From the NCBI GenBank assembly GCA_937884385.1, contig CALGCW010000286.1:1-31905 (forward strand): a stretch of DNA of 31,905 nt. The letters run 5' to 3'. Positions 23,366-31,688 of this stretch are shown here, piece by piece. Source of the DNA: an uncultured Clostridia bacterium (GTDB lineage Bacteria > Bacillota > Clostridia > Oscillospirales > CAG-272). The translations under genes were made by a program, and so were the position numbers. Position 1 is the stretch's first letter. Each line of letters opens with the position of its first letter. A model generated the notes under the pieces. It did no database searches and was not told the DNA's origin. It saw only the letters and a program-made list of their open reading frames with translations.

Positions 23366-24439
23366 TTATTCGGTCAAAAGAGCCTTAAAGCCCTCTGTCA
23401 TCTCCGTCGTTCCGTCGGGACGTACCCAAAGGACCTCGACTTCGCCGACTTTCTCAACAAGTGCAAGACCTTCTTCATAGCTCATACAGAAGAGAGCAGT
23501 TGAAAGGCAGTCTGCAAGACCGGAATTCTTTGTGAGTATCGTTATTGATGAGAAATGGTCTGCGGGCATAAGCGTATCCTTATCGATGATGTGATGATAT
23601 TTTTCACCGTCAACGGTAAAATATCTTTCGTAGTTACCGCTGGTCACGCAGGATGTGTCGGAAATGATTATCTTTTTAACGTAATTGTAATCGGGGTTTT
23701 TCGGATCCTTGATACCTGTTTTCCAGCCCGATCCGTCGGGTTTTGTACCAAGGATACGAATATTACCGCCTATGTTGAGGACGTAAGAGGATGTACCCTT
23801 TGCCTCAAGATGTCTTGCAGCCATCTCGGTCGCGAAGCCCTTGCCGAGCGCGCCGACGTCGATGCGTGCATTTTTGTCGGTTATTCTCACAGTGTTGTTT
23901 TCCTCGTTGATTTCGAGGAGGTCAAATGATACGTGCTTGCTTGCCTCTGCAAGTGCTTCTTGAGAGGGAATATAATTTCCTGCCTCTCTTGCATCGTGCC
24001 AAAGGCTAAGCACTGCACCCATCATTATGTTCATCTCACCGCCAGTGAGAGTATAGAGCTCTCTTGCGTAGAGCAAAAATACGATAAGCTTTGGGGAGAC
24101 CTTAATAGGTTCGCCGCCTGCGTTTTTGTTGAGCGTACAAAGATTGTTCATACCACTGTATTCGTGATAGATGTCAAAAAGCTGATGATATTCTGCGAGT
24201 ATATCCCAAACCTCCTCGCAGTTCTCATCAAAGATCTCACTTGTGTCACCGGCATACGTGTAGATGTATGAAACGGTGTCAAAAAGTGTGAAATTTACGA
24301 CTCCCGTGCCGGGTTTTAAGGCGTTAGGGTCGCTTGGAGTGTTGGGGCTTTGCGTCGCTTCGGGGTCGCAAGCCGCAAATACGACCAGCAACCCCAAAAG
24401 TGCACAAACGCAGAATATCACTCTGATATGATTTTTCAA
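23366..24439 (-). CDS. apbE: FAD:protein FMN transferase ApbE (lipoprotein)
   Basis: ApbE attaches FMN from FAD to a threonine of target flavoproteins on the outer face of the membrane, in a Mg2+-dependent reaction. The 357-residue protein has a lipoprotein signal peptide (FAAC, lipidated C24). Its domain shows FTLFDTVSYIY, DVGALGKGFATE (about 195-206), LNIGGNIRILG and TSCVTSGNYERYF followed by YHHIID. The likely targets, RnfD and the two-domain RnfG, are encoded directly downstream. It follows the first operon gene after 32 bases. Confidence 0.95.
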   Translation of the reverse strand: MKNHIRVIFCVCALLGLLVVFAACDPEATQSPNTPSDPNALKPGTGVVNFTLFDTVSYIYTYAGDTSEIFDENCEEVWDILAEYHQLFDIYHEYSGMNNLCTLNKNAGGEPIKVSPKLIVFLLYARELYTLTGGEMNIMMGAVLSLWHDAREAGNYIPSQEALAEASKHVSFDLLEINEENNTVRITDKNARIDVGALGKGFATEMAARHLEAKGTSSYVLNIGGNIRILGTKPDGSGWKTGIKDPKNPDYNYVKKIIISDTSCVTSGNYERYFTVDGEKYHHIIDKDTLMPADHFSSITILTKNSGLADCLSTALFCMSYEEGLALVEKVGEVEVLWVRPDGTTEMTEGFKALLTE

Positions 24440-24471
24440 AGTGATATCCTCCTTAATTATTTAGGTTAAAA

Positions 24472-25719
24472 TTATCTTGCGTTATTTGCAGCGCCTGCAA
24501 CTACTGCCATAAGACCTGTGATCTGGATTGTGCAACCTGCAGAAATAAGATCGGAGTCTGTGGACATATAGTGGTCATTCTTGAGCTCTGTGGACATGTT
24601 AGCAACGTCTTCAGCCGTCATACCCTTGTTAACAACGTGTGCAGAGAATGCAGCGGACTGAACGTACCATTCAAGAACTCTGCCGTCGCCATCGTTATCG
24701 GGGCTCCAGGGCTTGCCACCCATAGCGTAGTTTTCCTTAAGCTCTCTCTTTGTCATAAGACCAAGGTCGTTGTCGTCAGCGTCAACCTTACCAACGTTAG
24801 CGCTTACAACTTCACCGTCCCAGTTGATGGAAACGTAGGGCTGGTATGCGTCGTTAAGAGTTGCTACGATAACACCGTCAACTACTGCAGTTGCAGCGTA
24901 GTCTACGTTAAGAGCGAGCTTAAGAGCTACTTCATCTTCGCTTACAAATGCAGAACCGTTGTCAGATGTGATAGCCTTAACACCGAGAGTGATCTCTTCC
25001 TTAACTGCTGTGAACTCTACTGCAAATTCATCTCTGCAGGCCTTAGCAACTGCTGCCTTGAACTCGTCGATCTGAATCGTGCAGCCTGCTGCAAGGAGGT
25101 CAGCCTCTGTTGTGATGTAGTGACCGTTAACGGGTGTGTCGGAGATACCGAAAGCTTCAACCTCTTCAACTGTTTTGCCTACTACGTAGTTTTCGAAAGC
25201 CTTAGCCTGTTCGTACCACTCAAGAACTCTTCCATCACCGTCGTTATCCATACCCCAGTTAAGAGCAGCAGCCATACCGTAACCGTCGCCGCGCTCCATC
25301 TTGGACATGAAAACGCCATTATCGGAAGCTACGCCGTTTTCGTCATATTTTGTAAATGCGAATGTTTCACCGTCAATGTCAAATGTGTAAGCGTTCTGTG
25401 TAACATCAAGTCTGCAAAGAACGATCTTGCCCTCTGCGTCAAGAACTACTGTAGCAACTGTAGCTGTGATTTCCTTGCCATCGGTGTGTGTGCCGAAGTG
25501 AACACCCATACCGAGTGTGAAGTCTTCACCTGTGGGCTGGTTATCGCCACCGTTGTTGCCTGTTGTAGTTGTAGTTGTGGTTGTTGTAGTTGTTGTAGGC
25601 TTTGTGGTAGTGGTTGTTGTGGGTGTTTCGTTGTTGCCACCGAGAAGAACAACGCCAAGTACTGCAGCGAGTACGACTACTACTGCTACTACAACAATGA
25701 TAAGAGTCTTCTTGTTCAT
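24472..25719 (-). CDS. Membrane-anchored tandem-domain protein, FMN-binding-like
   Basis: The 415-residue protein starts with a membrane anchor (about 5-27) without a lipobox, followed by a threonine-rich spacer (34-53) and two homologous domains (about 66-230 and 235-415). Each repeat has the same landmarks: a DNDGDGRVLEWY calcium-loop-like block (158-169 and 341-352), then AGCTIQI (211-217 and 394-400) before an alanine-rich helix. AGCT-I occupies the place that SGAT-x-S holds in FMN_bind domains, so these may be diverged FMN_bind-like domains, but the canonical flavinylation motif is absent. The start at 25719 lies behind AAAGGAAAG. As first gene of the redox operon it probably acts outside the cell. 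Confidence 0.75.
   Translation of the reverse strand: MNKKTLIIVVVAVVVVLAAVLGVVLLGGNNETPTTTTTTKPTTTTTTTTTTTTGNNGGDNQPTGEDFTLGMGVHFGTHTDGKEITATVATVVLDAEGKIVLCRLDVTQNAYTFDIDGETFAFTKYDENGVASDNGVFMSKMERGDGYGMAAALNWGMDNDGDGRVLEWYEQAKAFENYVVGKTVEEVEAFGISDTPVNGHYITTEADLLAAGCTIQIDEFKAAVAKACRDEFAVEFTAVKEEITLGVKAITSDNGSAFVSEDEVALKLALNVDYAATAVVDGVIVATLNDAYQPYVSINWDGEVVSANVGKVDADDNDLGLMTKRELKENYAMGGKPWSPDNDGDGRVLEWYVQSAAFSAHVVNKGMTAEDVANMSTELKNDHYMSTDSDLISAGCTIQITGLMAVVAGAANNAR
25558..25625. repeat. Low-complexity GTT/GTA repeat encoding the threonine spacer
   Basis: About 68 bases of near-repetitive GTTGTAGTT-type sequence encode the Thr-rich spacer on the minus strand. Such tracts can change length by slippage, which would alter the distance of the domains from the membrane. 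Confidence 0.6.
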
Positions 25720-25857
25720 TTTGTTTCTTTCCTTTCGTTTGAGAAAAATTAAATTTTTCTGTTTTGAATTGTGCAAGGTGCTACTGTTATTATTCTTGCC
25801 GAAGTACGCTCAATTAACCGGCAAAAACAAATATCGGACACCCGCCCAAAATACAGC
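25720..25857 (-). promoter_or_regulatory. Leader of the redox operon, possibly structured
   Basis: The about 135-base untranslated leader contains a hairpin TTGCCG/CGGCAA (25796-25801 with 25819-25824). A longer pairing GCTGCTGT/ACAGTAGC (25853-25860 with 25780-25787) would enclose it, although its outermost bases may lie before the transcription start. It matches no riboswitch I know, including FMN. Nothing else is seen in this stretch except the ribosome binding site. Confidence 0.35.
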
Positions 25858-25862
25858 AGCTT

Positions 25863-25892
25863 ATTATATCATAAGTAGGAAAGTAAAGTCAA
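25863..25892 (-). promoter_or_regulatory. Promoter of the 11-gene redox operon
   Basis: On the minus strand TTGACT (25887-25892) and TATAAT (25863-25868) are 18 bases apart. No other equally good promoter and no terminator was seen down to 15363, so genes from 25719 to 15379 probably form one transcript. Confidence 0.75.
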
Positions 25893-26056
25893 GAGTTTTT
25901 GTTATTTTTTTAACAACCAAGTGCCATTTTTATGAACTTTTTATTATTTGTTGAAAAAAGCAGATTTTTTGTGTTTTAATTTGTTGAAATTGCACAAAGC
26001 GCGGGTAGAAAAATGAATATATTCAAATTTTAAGCCTTAAAAATGCGTAAAAAATT

Positions 26057-26099
26057 AGCACCCCAACGCAAAAAATGCCGTTTTTGAGGTGCTTTTTTG
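26057..26099. terminator. Terminator downstream of udk
   Basis: The stem AGCACC/GGTGCT (26057-26062 with 26088-26093) encloses an A/T-rich inner hairpin. T-runs lie on both sides, including AATTTTTT on the minus strand, so it can end udk transcripts before the redox operon promoter. Confidence 0.6.
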
Positions 26100-26130
26100 A
26101 AAAAAATTACATATTAATATATACTTGCCA

Positions 26131-26751
26131 TTATTTTTCCTCGGAAAGTCGCTTTGCTATTCTCGTTGCGACTATATCCAAGGCTGTGGCATTCTTTCCG
26201 CCGTTTATGATGATGTCTGCGTATTTTTTGGTAGGCTCGACGTAGATGCGGTGCATTGGCTTGACTGTGGTGAGGTACTGAGCGATAACACCGTCGATAT
26301 CTCTTCCGCGCTCTCGTACGTCGCGGCGAAGTCGGCGCAAAATCCTCTCGTCGGCATCGGCATCCGTGAATATCTTTATATCGAACATTTCTCGAAGCCT
26401 TTCATCGTGGAAGGTGAGAATTCCGTCAACTATGATGACGGGGGAGGGCTCAAGGCGAGTGAGCTCTGCCTTTCTTGTGTGTATTTTGAAGTCATAATTT
26501 GGGATATCTATAGTCTCACCGTCGTGGAGTGCGCGAAGATGCTTAACGAGAAGATCGGTATCGAGTGCGTCCGGGCAGTCGTAGTTGGTCTTTATTCTCT
26601 CCTCAAAGGAAAGATGATCCTGGGGCTTGTAATAATTGTCGTAGGAGATAACTGTGATGTCCTTGGGGAAGAGCGCGAGCAATCTTTGAGCAAAGGTGGA
26701 TTTGCCGCTTCCTGTTCCGCCGGCTATTCCGATGAGCATTGGTGATTTCAT
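26131..26751 (-). CDS. udk: Uridine kinase
   Basis: The enzyme phosphorylates uridine and cytidine in pyrimidine salvage. The 206 residues show the P-loop GGTGSGKST (11-19), the VISYDNYYK block (about 35-43), NYDCPDALD (about 56-64) and RILRRLRRDVRERGR with conserved arginines of the lid. The length is typical of Udk. The ATG follows AAAAGGAACGG. It is monocistronic with its own promoter and terminator. Confidence 0.95.
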   Translation of the reverse strand: MKSPMLIGIAGGTGSGKSTFAQRLLALFPKDITVISYDNYYKPQDHLSFEERIKTNYDCPDALDTDLLVKHLRALHDGETIDIPNYDFKIHTRKAELTRLEPSPVIIVDGILTFHDERLREMFDIKIFTDADADERILRRLRRDVRERGRDIDGVIAQYLTTVKPMHRIYVEPTKKYADIIINGGKNATALDIVATRIAKRLSEEK

Positions 26752-26795
26752 AAATATCCGTTCCTTTTTATTTTTTGGAATACTTCCAAAAATAA

Positions 26796-26824
26796 ATTAT
26801 ACCATTTTGATACGGATTTGTCAA
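26796..26824 (-). promoter_or_regulatory. Promoter of udk
   Basis: On the minus strand a perfect TTGACA (26819-26824) and TATAAT (26796-26801) are 17 bases apart, about 45 bases before the udk ATG. A small hairpin TTTGGAA/TTCCAAA lies in the leader. Confidence 0.88.
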
Positions 26825-26958
26825 TCTTTTTGTCGTTTATAGCAGATATTTGAATTCAGATTAGCAATAGTGACATTTTCAGAGTGATTGCATTGTGCAA
26901 TTTTCACAAGGTTCATTTATTAATTTGGTAAATTTTATAAAAAGTTTATAAAAACCCC

Positions 26959-26987
26959 TTGAAAAATTATATTTATGATGGTAGAAT
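26959..26987 (+). promoter_or_regulatory. Promoter of the pectinesterase gene
   Basis: TTGAAA (26959-26964) and TAGAAT (26982-26987) are separated by 17 bases, 60 bases before the start codon. The rest of the udk-pectinesterase gap (26825-27047) is AT-rich without another clear element; a short CCCTATGAGGG palindrome is at 27006-27016. Confidence 0.7.
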
Positions 26988-27047
26988 TATTACAATGATT
27001 ATATGCCCTATGAGGGTAAATCTATAATAATCAGGAAAGGAAAAAAT

Positions 27048-30000
27048 ATGAAAAGGTTTTTAGCGCTTTTTGTCATTTGCTGCATGCTTATGACTACACT
27101 TGCTTCGTGCGATCTTATTGATCAGATCTTCGGTAAAGAATGCACTGAGCACGTTGACGCAGATTTTGACTATATTTGCGACAACTGCGGAGCAGAGCTC
27201 CAAGAGCCCGAGCCTCCCGTATGCGAAGAGCATAAGGATGAGGATGGCGACGAAAAATGCGACGTATGCGGAGCAGACGTTCCGAAGCCTGAGCCTCCCG
27301 TATGCGAAGAGCATAAGGATGAGGACGGCGACGAAAAATGTGACGTGTGCGGAGCAGACGTTCCGAAGCCCGAGCCTCCCGTATGCGAAGAGCATAAGGA
27401 TGAGGACGGCGACGAAAAATGTGACGTGTGCGGAGCAGACGTTCCGAAGCCCGAGCCTCCCGTATGCGAAGAGCATAAGGATGAGGACGGCGACTATAAA
27501 TGCGATGTATGTGAATACATAATGTTTGAGGACGTGAAATATGAGCTCAACATCAGCGACCTTGCAGCCGGTGTTCGTTCTGAGGATGATATCAACGGTA
27601 AGTTCACCATCGTTTCCAGTACAGAGATAAGAAACAGAACAAAGACTTTTGAGGGAATTGAGTATAACAAGTCCGTTAAGATCGGCGGCAGCACCCACAA
27701 GATCCTGGTTGATGTTCCCGGTCCCGGTACTCTTAAGTTTATCGTTCAAAACGGTTCAAGCGGTGCCGACATGCAGTTCATTAAGGTTACTGCTCCCGAC
27801 GGAACAGTTCAAGATATTGAATTCCCGGGTAATTCACAGTCCAGCCCCCTTGTTATGATAGAGGTTGAGGTGACTGAAGGTGTTTGGACAATATCACGCG
27901 GTAAAAACGGCGGCACACAGGATATCTTCTATCTTAGTCTCGCTTGCACGGTGGCAGTAGCTCCCGAATCCGGATTTGAGCTTGTTGCTACAGGAAAAAC
28001 AGACTTCCTTGTAGGTGATGAGCTTACAACCGGAGGCGTGAGACTTAACGCTGTTTTTGAAAACGGCAAGACGGAAATGCTCGATCACTCTATGGTGACC
28101 TTTGACACAAGCAAGGTCGATATGACAAAGTCGGGCGTTTATGACATAACGATCTCTTATAAAGATTATGCGCCCATTACATATCAGGTAAAGGTATTCG
28201 CACCCGAAAGCATCACTCTTGGCTTTGATGCTGTTGAAAAGCTTGCTCAGAACAGTGGCGCAGGCAACGGTGTTTACTTTAACCACAGCTTCAGAGAGCT
28301 TTACTTCCTTGGCGAAGAGCTTGATACAAAGGGACTTTCCGTTATCGTAGTAGCTAAGTGCGGTGACAAGACACTTGAATTCAAGGTTAGCGATTATGAG
28401 ATCACAGGCTTTGATTCTTCCGAATGGGGCGAAAAGGTACTTACAATTTCTGCTAACGGCGTTTCCGCAACAGCAATTGTTTACGTAACAGATTCTCAGC
28501 CCACACCCATTGAAGATGATATTATTCAAGTACTCGTTGATCCCAACTATTTAGGACCTCGCGGCGGTGTAAGCGGTGCTTACTATTTGTGCAGCACAAT
28601 TCAGCAGGCACTTGATTTCCTTGCAAAAGCAGATGCTGCTACTCCCAAGGAATTGTACATTGCTCCCGGATATTATAACGAAAAGCTTGAAATTACAATC
28701 CCCAATCTCAAGATCATCGGCTGTGGCGAAACTTCCGAAGATGTTGTGATCGAATGGGATTCTCTCTACGGTCTTGTTGATGCAGGTGGATTTACTCATA
28801 CTACCGATTCCACACAGACGGTTGCAGTCAGAGAACAGGCAGTTAACTGCGTGATCGAAGGCGTGACGATTTCTAACTACTGGAATTCTCAGGAGAGAAT
28901 GGATGAGGCGGGTCTTGCTATCGAACGCGGTCTTGCACTTCTCGTTCAGGCTGACAGATTTATTATGACGGATAGCCGACTTCTCGGTATCCAGGATACT
29001 CTCGAGCTCTTCACGGGCCGTCAGTATTTTGAAAACGTATTTATTTCCGGTTATACCGATTTCATTTTCGGTACTAACAATACAACTTACTTCAAGAATT
29101 GTACTATCCACGTAATCGATACGGTTAAGGATGACCAGGGAACAGCAGGTTATCTCACAGCATTCAAGGGCTCTAACAAGGGTGCGGATGATGCAATCGT
29201 ATACGGTGCTATCTTTGACGGCTGTAAGTTTACAGCGGACGAGGGCGTTGGCGGTACGGCTGAAAAGCCCGCAAAGACTGCTATTGGACGTCCTTGGGGT
29301 GCATACGCTGCAGTAGCTATTATTAATTCTGAAATTGGCGGACATATTTCTACAGCAGGCTACAGCACAAGCAAGAATGAGCGTTACGTTTCTATGAATG
29401 CTAAGCCCACTGATGCTACGGTTCAGTTTGTTGAATATAACAACACAGGCGCGGGAGCTATTTCAGAGGCAGTTGCAGGTATGAAGATGCTCACTGCTGA
29501 AGAAGCGGCTAAATATGCTGATTTCGCAGTTATCTACGGCACGACTAACGGCAAGGTTTCTTACCTTGATCCTTGGGATCCTATGGCAGATGAGGTTCCC
29601 GAAGATGACAGAACGTACTACTACTTTAACGGTCAGACAGGAACAAGCGGAACGTATTATACATACGATCAGAACCTCAACGGTACTACCGGCACCTTTG
29701 GTGACATTGCGATCGACGCAACTGTAGGTAAGGTTTCCGTAAGATCTTCCGATACACAGATGAATGCAGGCGCTAAGCTTGGGTTCTGGGTTGAAGCAGG
29801 AACGCTTGTAACAGTTATCTCCTATCCCGGATACGGCTTCTATACAATCAACGGTGTTGCTCACAATGCAAACGACATGTTCAGTATGTATTTTGCAGAG
29901 GGAACAGAGGTCGTTATTCAGATGACGGCAACCTCTTACCTCTACCAGATCATTATCAATCCCAATGAAGAAGCTCCCGAAGCTCCCGAGCTTGAAGAGA

Positions 30001-31637
30001 TCAAGGTCTCCGGTGCAACTCTCAATTATACTGTAGGTAATGCTTTCACGACGGAGGGTATGACAGTTCAGGCTATCTATTCCGACAACTCCGTTCGCAG
30101 TATTACCGATTACGCGATCGACTCTTCTGCTGTTGATGCAAATGCAGAGGGCGAATATGAGGTCATTATCACCTATGGTGGCAAGAGTGCAACTCTTAAG
30201 GTCACTTACGAGAACCCCAATGCAGACCCCGCGTTCACAAAGGATACAGTACTTGATTTCACAACTCCCGAGGCTCTCGCAGAAGTACAGAGCAATCCCA
30301 GAGTTACCATCAACGGTAACGTAAGACATAACGGCGGTGAGATCCAGATCACAGGTATAATCTCCTTTAAGGTTAAAGCGGGAACGGTTGTAACGGTATT
30401 TCCTTACTCGAATTCCAGCTACGCATCCTTCAGGATTTATGCAGAGGGAATGGAAGAAGATACTGTTTATAACACTACGCAATCCGTTATGTTCTTTGAG
30501 GACTGCACCGTAATTTACGAGGGTCTTGACAACAACTATCTTTGCAGCATTTCAATTGAATGTCCCCTTGGTGAGGGCAAATACGTCTTCGGCGGTTCAA
30601 GTGAAGAAGGCGACGTAACGGGTATCCTTGAATCTATTCCCGGAATGTCCGTTAGCGGTACCTGCAAGACACATAGCGGCGGTGCACAGCTTGGCTCTAA
30701 TTCTCAGATAATCTTTATCGCCGGAGCTCTTGCAACGGTTACTATTCAGGGCTTTGATACAAACTACGGTCAGCTTTCAGTTGTTGTTGACGGTGTACCC
30801 GTTGAGATGAATGAAAAGGCTCAGTATGTATTTACAACCTTGTATGCTGCAACAGTTATAATTGAGGCGATGAACGTTGGTACTGAAGAAGCTCCTGCTT
30901 GGAACAAGTCTTATATCACTTATATCAGCGTTGATTATCCCACGTACGTTGAAGAGAATACCACTATCACCTTCGGCTCTGAGGGCAACTACAAGGATTG
31001 CGCTATAGATCTCTCCGGCATTAAGATCGGTGACAACGGCGGCAATAACTCTCAGATTAAAGAGGGCTCATTCTCATTCGCAGTAAGAGAGGGTGCAAAG
31101 GTCACTGTTCACGGCTATTCCGGATACACCTCATACAATCTTGGTGACGGTGATATCGTTTATGAAAATATGACCGAGGAATACTTCACATATGAAGCGT
31201 GGAATGATTGTATAATCACAATTTCTCATACGAGTTCAAACGGTAATAACTACTTCTATTCTATCGAGGTTGAGTATCCTGTTGAGGTCAAGCCCGAAAG
31301 TGTTAGCCTTACGTTCGGATCTGCAGGCAGTTACCACGAAAGTGTTCCTGCGGCAATCGATCTTTCCAATATAACTATTGGTGACAATGGCGGCGATAAC
31401 TCCCAGGTCAAAGAGGGATCGATCACGATCACCCTTTTGGCAGGTGCGAAGCTCACTGTCAAGGGTTATAGCGGATATACCGACTATACTTTGAGTGACG
31501 GAACGGCTGAATACGTAATCAATAAGGATTCTGCCGATCATACAGCTCACGTATATACTGCAGAAGCTGACGTGACTGTGACTATTACTCCCAATAGCGG
31601 AAACAACTATTTCTACGGAATTGATATTACTTACTAA
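27048..31637 (+). CDS. Large surface pectinesterase lipoprotein with multiple accessory modules
   Basis: The 1,529-residue protein starts with a lipoprotein signal (LASC; start at 27048 chosen behind AGGAAAGGA). Residues about 32-161 hold Cys/Asp-rich repeats (HKDEDGDEKCDVCGA type). A beta-rich domain follows, then Ig-like domains (about 308-385 group 3-like, 385-484). The carbohydrate esterase family 8 domain spans about 495-800: QADRFIMTDSRLLG, QDTL (about 648), GYTDFIFG (about 667) and GRPWG (about 747) carry the catalytic Gln, Asp, Asp and Arg. The C-terminal half has a second Ig-like domain and about five beta-sandwich modules, the last two very alike (IGDNGGNNSQ / IGDNGGDNSQ). It should remove methyl groups from pectin at the cell surface; the modules probably bind polysaccharide. 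Confidence 0.9.
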   Translation: MKRFLALFVICCMLMTTLASCDLIDQIFGKECTEHVDADFDYICDNCGAELQEPEPPVCEEHKDEDGDEKCDVCGADVPKPEPPVCEEHKDEDGDEKCDVCGADVPKPEPPVCEEHKDEDGDEKCDVCGADVPKPEPPVCEEHKDEDGDYKCDVCEYIMFEDVKYELNISDLAAGVRSEDDINGKFTIVSSTEIRNRTKTFEGIEYNKSVKIGGSTHKILVDVPGPGTLKFIVQNGSSGADMQFIKVTAPDGTVQDIEFPGNSQSSPLVMIEVEVTEGVWTISRGKNGGTQDIFYLSLACTVAVAPESGFELVATGKTDFLVGDELTTGGVRLNAVFENGKTEMLDHSMVTFDTSKVDMTKSGVYDITISYKDYAPITYQVKVFAPESITLGFDAVEKLAQNSGAGNGVYFNHSFRELYFLGEELDTKGLSVIVVAKCGDKTLEFKVSDYEITGFDSSEWGEKVLTISANGVSATAIVYVTDSQPTPIEDDIIQVLVDPNYLGPRGGVSGAYYLCSTIQQALDFLAKADAATPKELYIAPGYYNEKLEITIPNLKIIGCGETSEDVVIEWDSLYGLVDAGGFTHTTDSTQTVAVREQAVNCVIEGVTISNYWNSQERMDEAGLAIERGLALLVQADRFIMTDSRLLGIQDTLELFTGRQYFENVFISGYTDFIFGTNNTTYFKNCTIHVIDTVKDDQGTAGYLTAFKGSNKGADDAIVYGAIFDGCKFTADEGVGGTAEKPAKTAIGRPWGAYAAVAIINSEIGGHISTAGYSTSKNERYVSMNAKPTDATVQFVEYNNTGAGAISEAVAGMKMLTAEEAAKYADFAVIYGTTNGKVSYLDPWDPMADEVPEDDRTYYYFNGQTGTSGTYYTYDQNLNGTTGTFGDIAIDATVGKVSVRSSDTQMNAGAKLGFWVEAGTLVTVISYPGYGFYTINGVAHNANDMFSMYFAEGTEVVIQMTATSYLYQIIINPNEEAPEAPELEEIKVSGATLNYTVGNAFTTEGMTVQAIYSDNSVRSITDYAIDSSAVDANAEGEYEVIITYGGKSATLKVTYENPNADPAFTKDTVLDFTTPEALAEVQSNPRVTINGNVRHNGGEIQITGIISFKVKAGTVVTVFPYSNSSYASFRIYAEGMEEDTVYNTTQSVMFFEDCTVIYEGLDNNYLCSISIECPLGEGKYVFGGSSEEGDVTGILESIPGMSVSGTCKTHSGGAQLGSNSQIIFIAGALATVTIQGFDTNYGQLSVVVDGVPVEMNEKAQYVFTTLYAATVIIEAMNVGTEEAPAWNKSYITYISVDYPTYVEENTTITFGSEGNYKDCAIDLSGIKIGDNGGNNSQIKEGSFSFAVREGAKVTVHGYSGYTSYNLGDGDIVYENMTEEYFTYEAWNDCIITISHTSSNGNNYFYSIEVEYPVEVKPESVSLTFGSAGSYHESVPAAIDLSNITIGDNGGDNSQVKEGSITITLLAGAKLTVKGYSGYTDYTLSDGTAEYVINKDSADHTAHVYTAEADVTVTITPNSGNNYFYGIDITY
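27213..27535 (+). repeat. 81-base tandem repeats encoding Cys/Asp-rich 27-residue units
   Basis: Units begin at 27213, 27294, 27375 and 27456, each opening with CCTCCCGTATGCGAAGAGCA. The middle two are almost identical at DNA level, the last diverges after GATGAGGACGGCGAC, and a degenerate unit precedes them at about 27140. Each encodes C-x2-H-x-D-x-D-x4-C-x2-C, which looks like a combined calcium-loop and zinc-knuckle pattern. Low divergence indicates recent expansion. Confidence 0.9.
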
Positions 31638-31655
31638 TATCTCTGAATAAAATCA

Positions 31656-31688
31656 GCCCCTCGGAGTACTCCGAGGGGCATTCTGTTT
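31656..31688 (+). terminator. Intrinsic terminator of the pectinesterase gene
   Basis: A GC-rich palindrome GCCCCTCGGAG/CTCCGAGGGGC (31656-31666 with 31669-31679) is followed by ATTCTGTTTT, 18 bases after the stop codon. Confidence 0.8.

Noticed and set aside
24571..25752. 393-codon open frame on the plus strand opposite the tandem-domain protein
   Set aside because: The product is an implausible Cys/Ser/Val-rich sequence. The minus-strand gene has a membrane anchor, repeats and ribosome binding site.
25720..25857. FMN riboswitch in front of the flavin-related operon
   Set aside because: The conserved FMN (RFN) element sequences are not seen. The hairpins present do not fit its multi-arm plan.
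27213..27535. CRISPR-like array
   Set aside because: The 81-base units are in frame, contiguous without spacers, and encode a protein repeat.
29463..30482. 339-codon open frame on the minus strand inside the pectinesterase gene
   Set aside because: It has no start signal and a Cys-rich, low-information product. It is explained by the codon use of the plus-strand gene.
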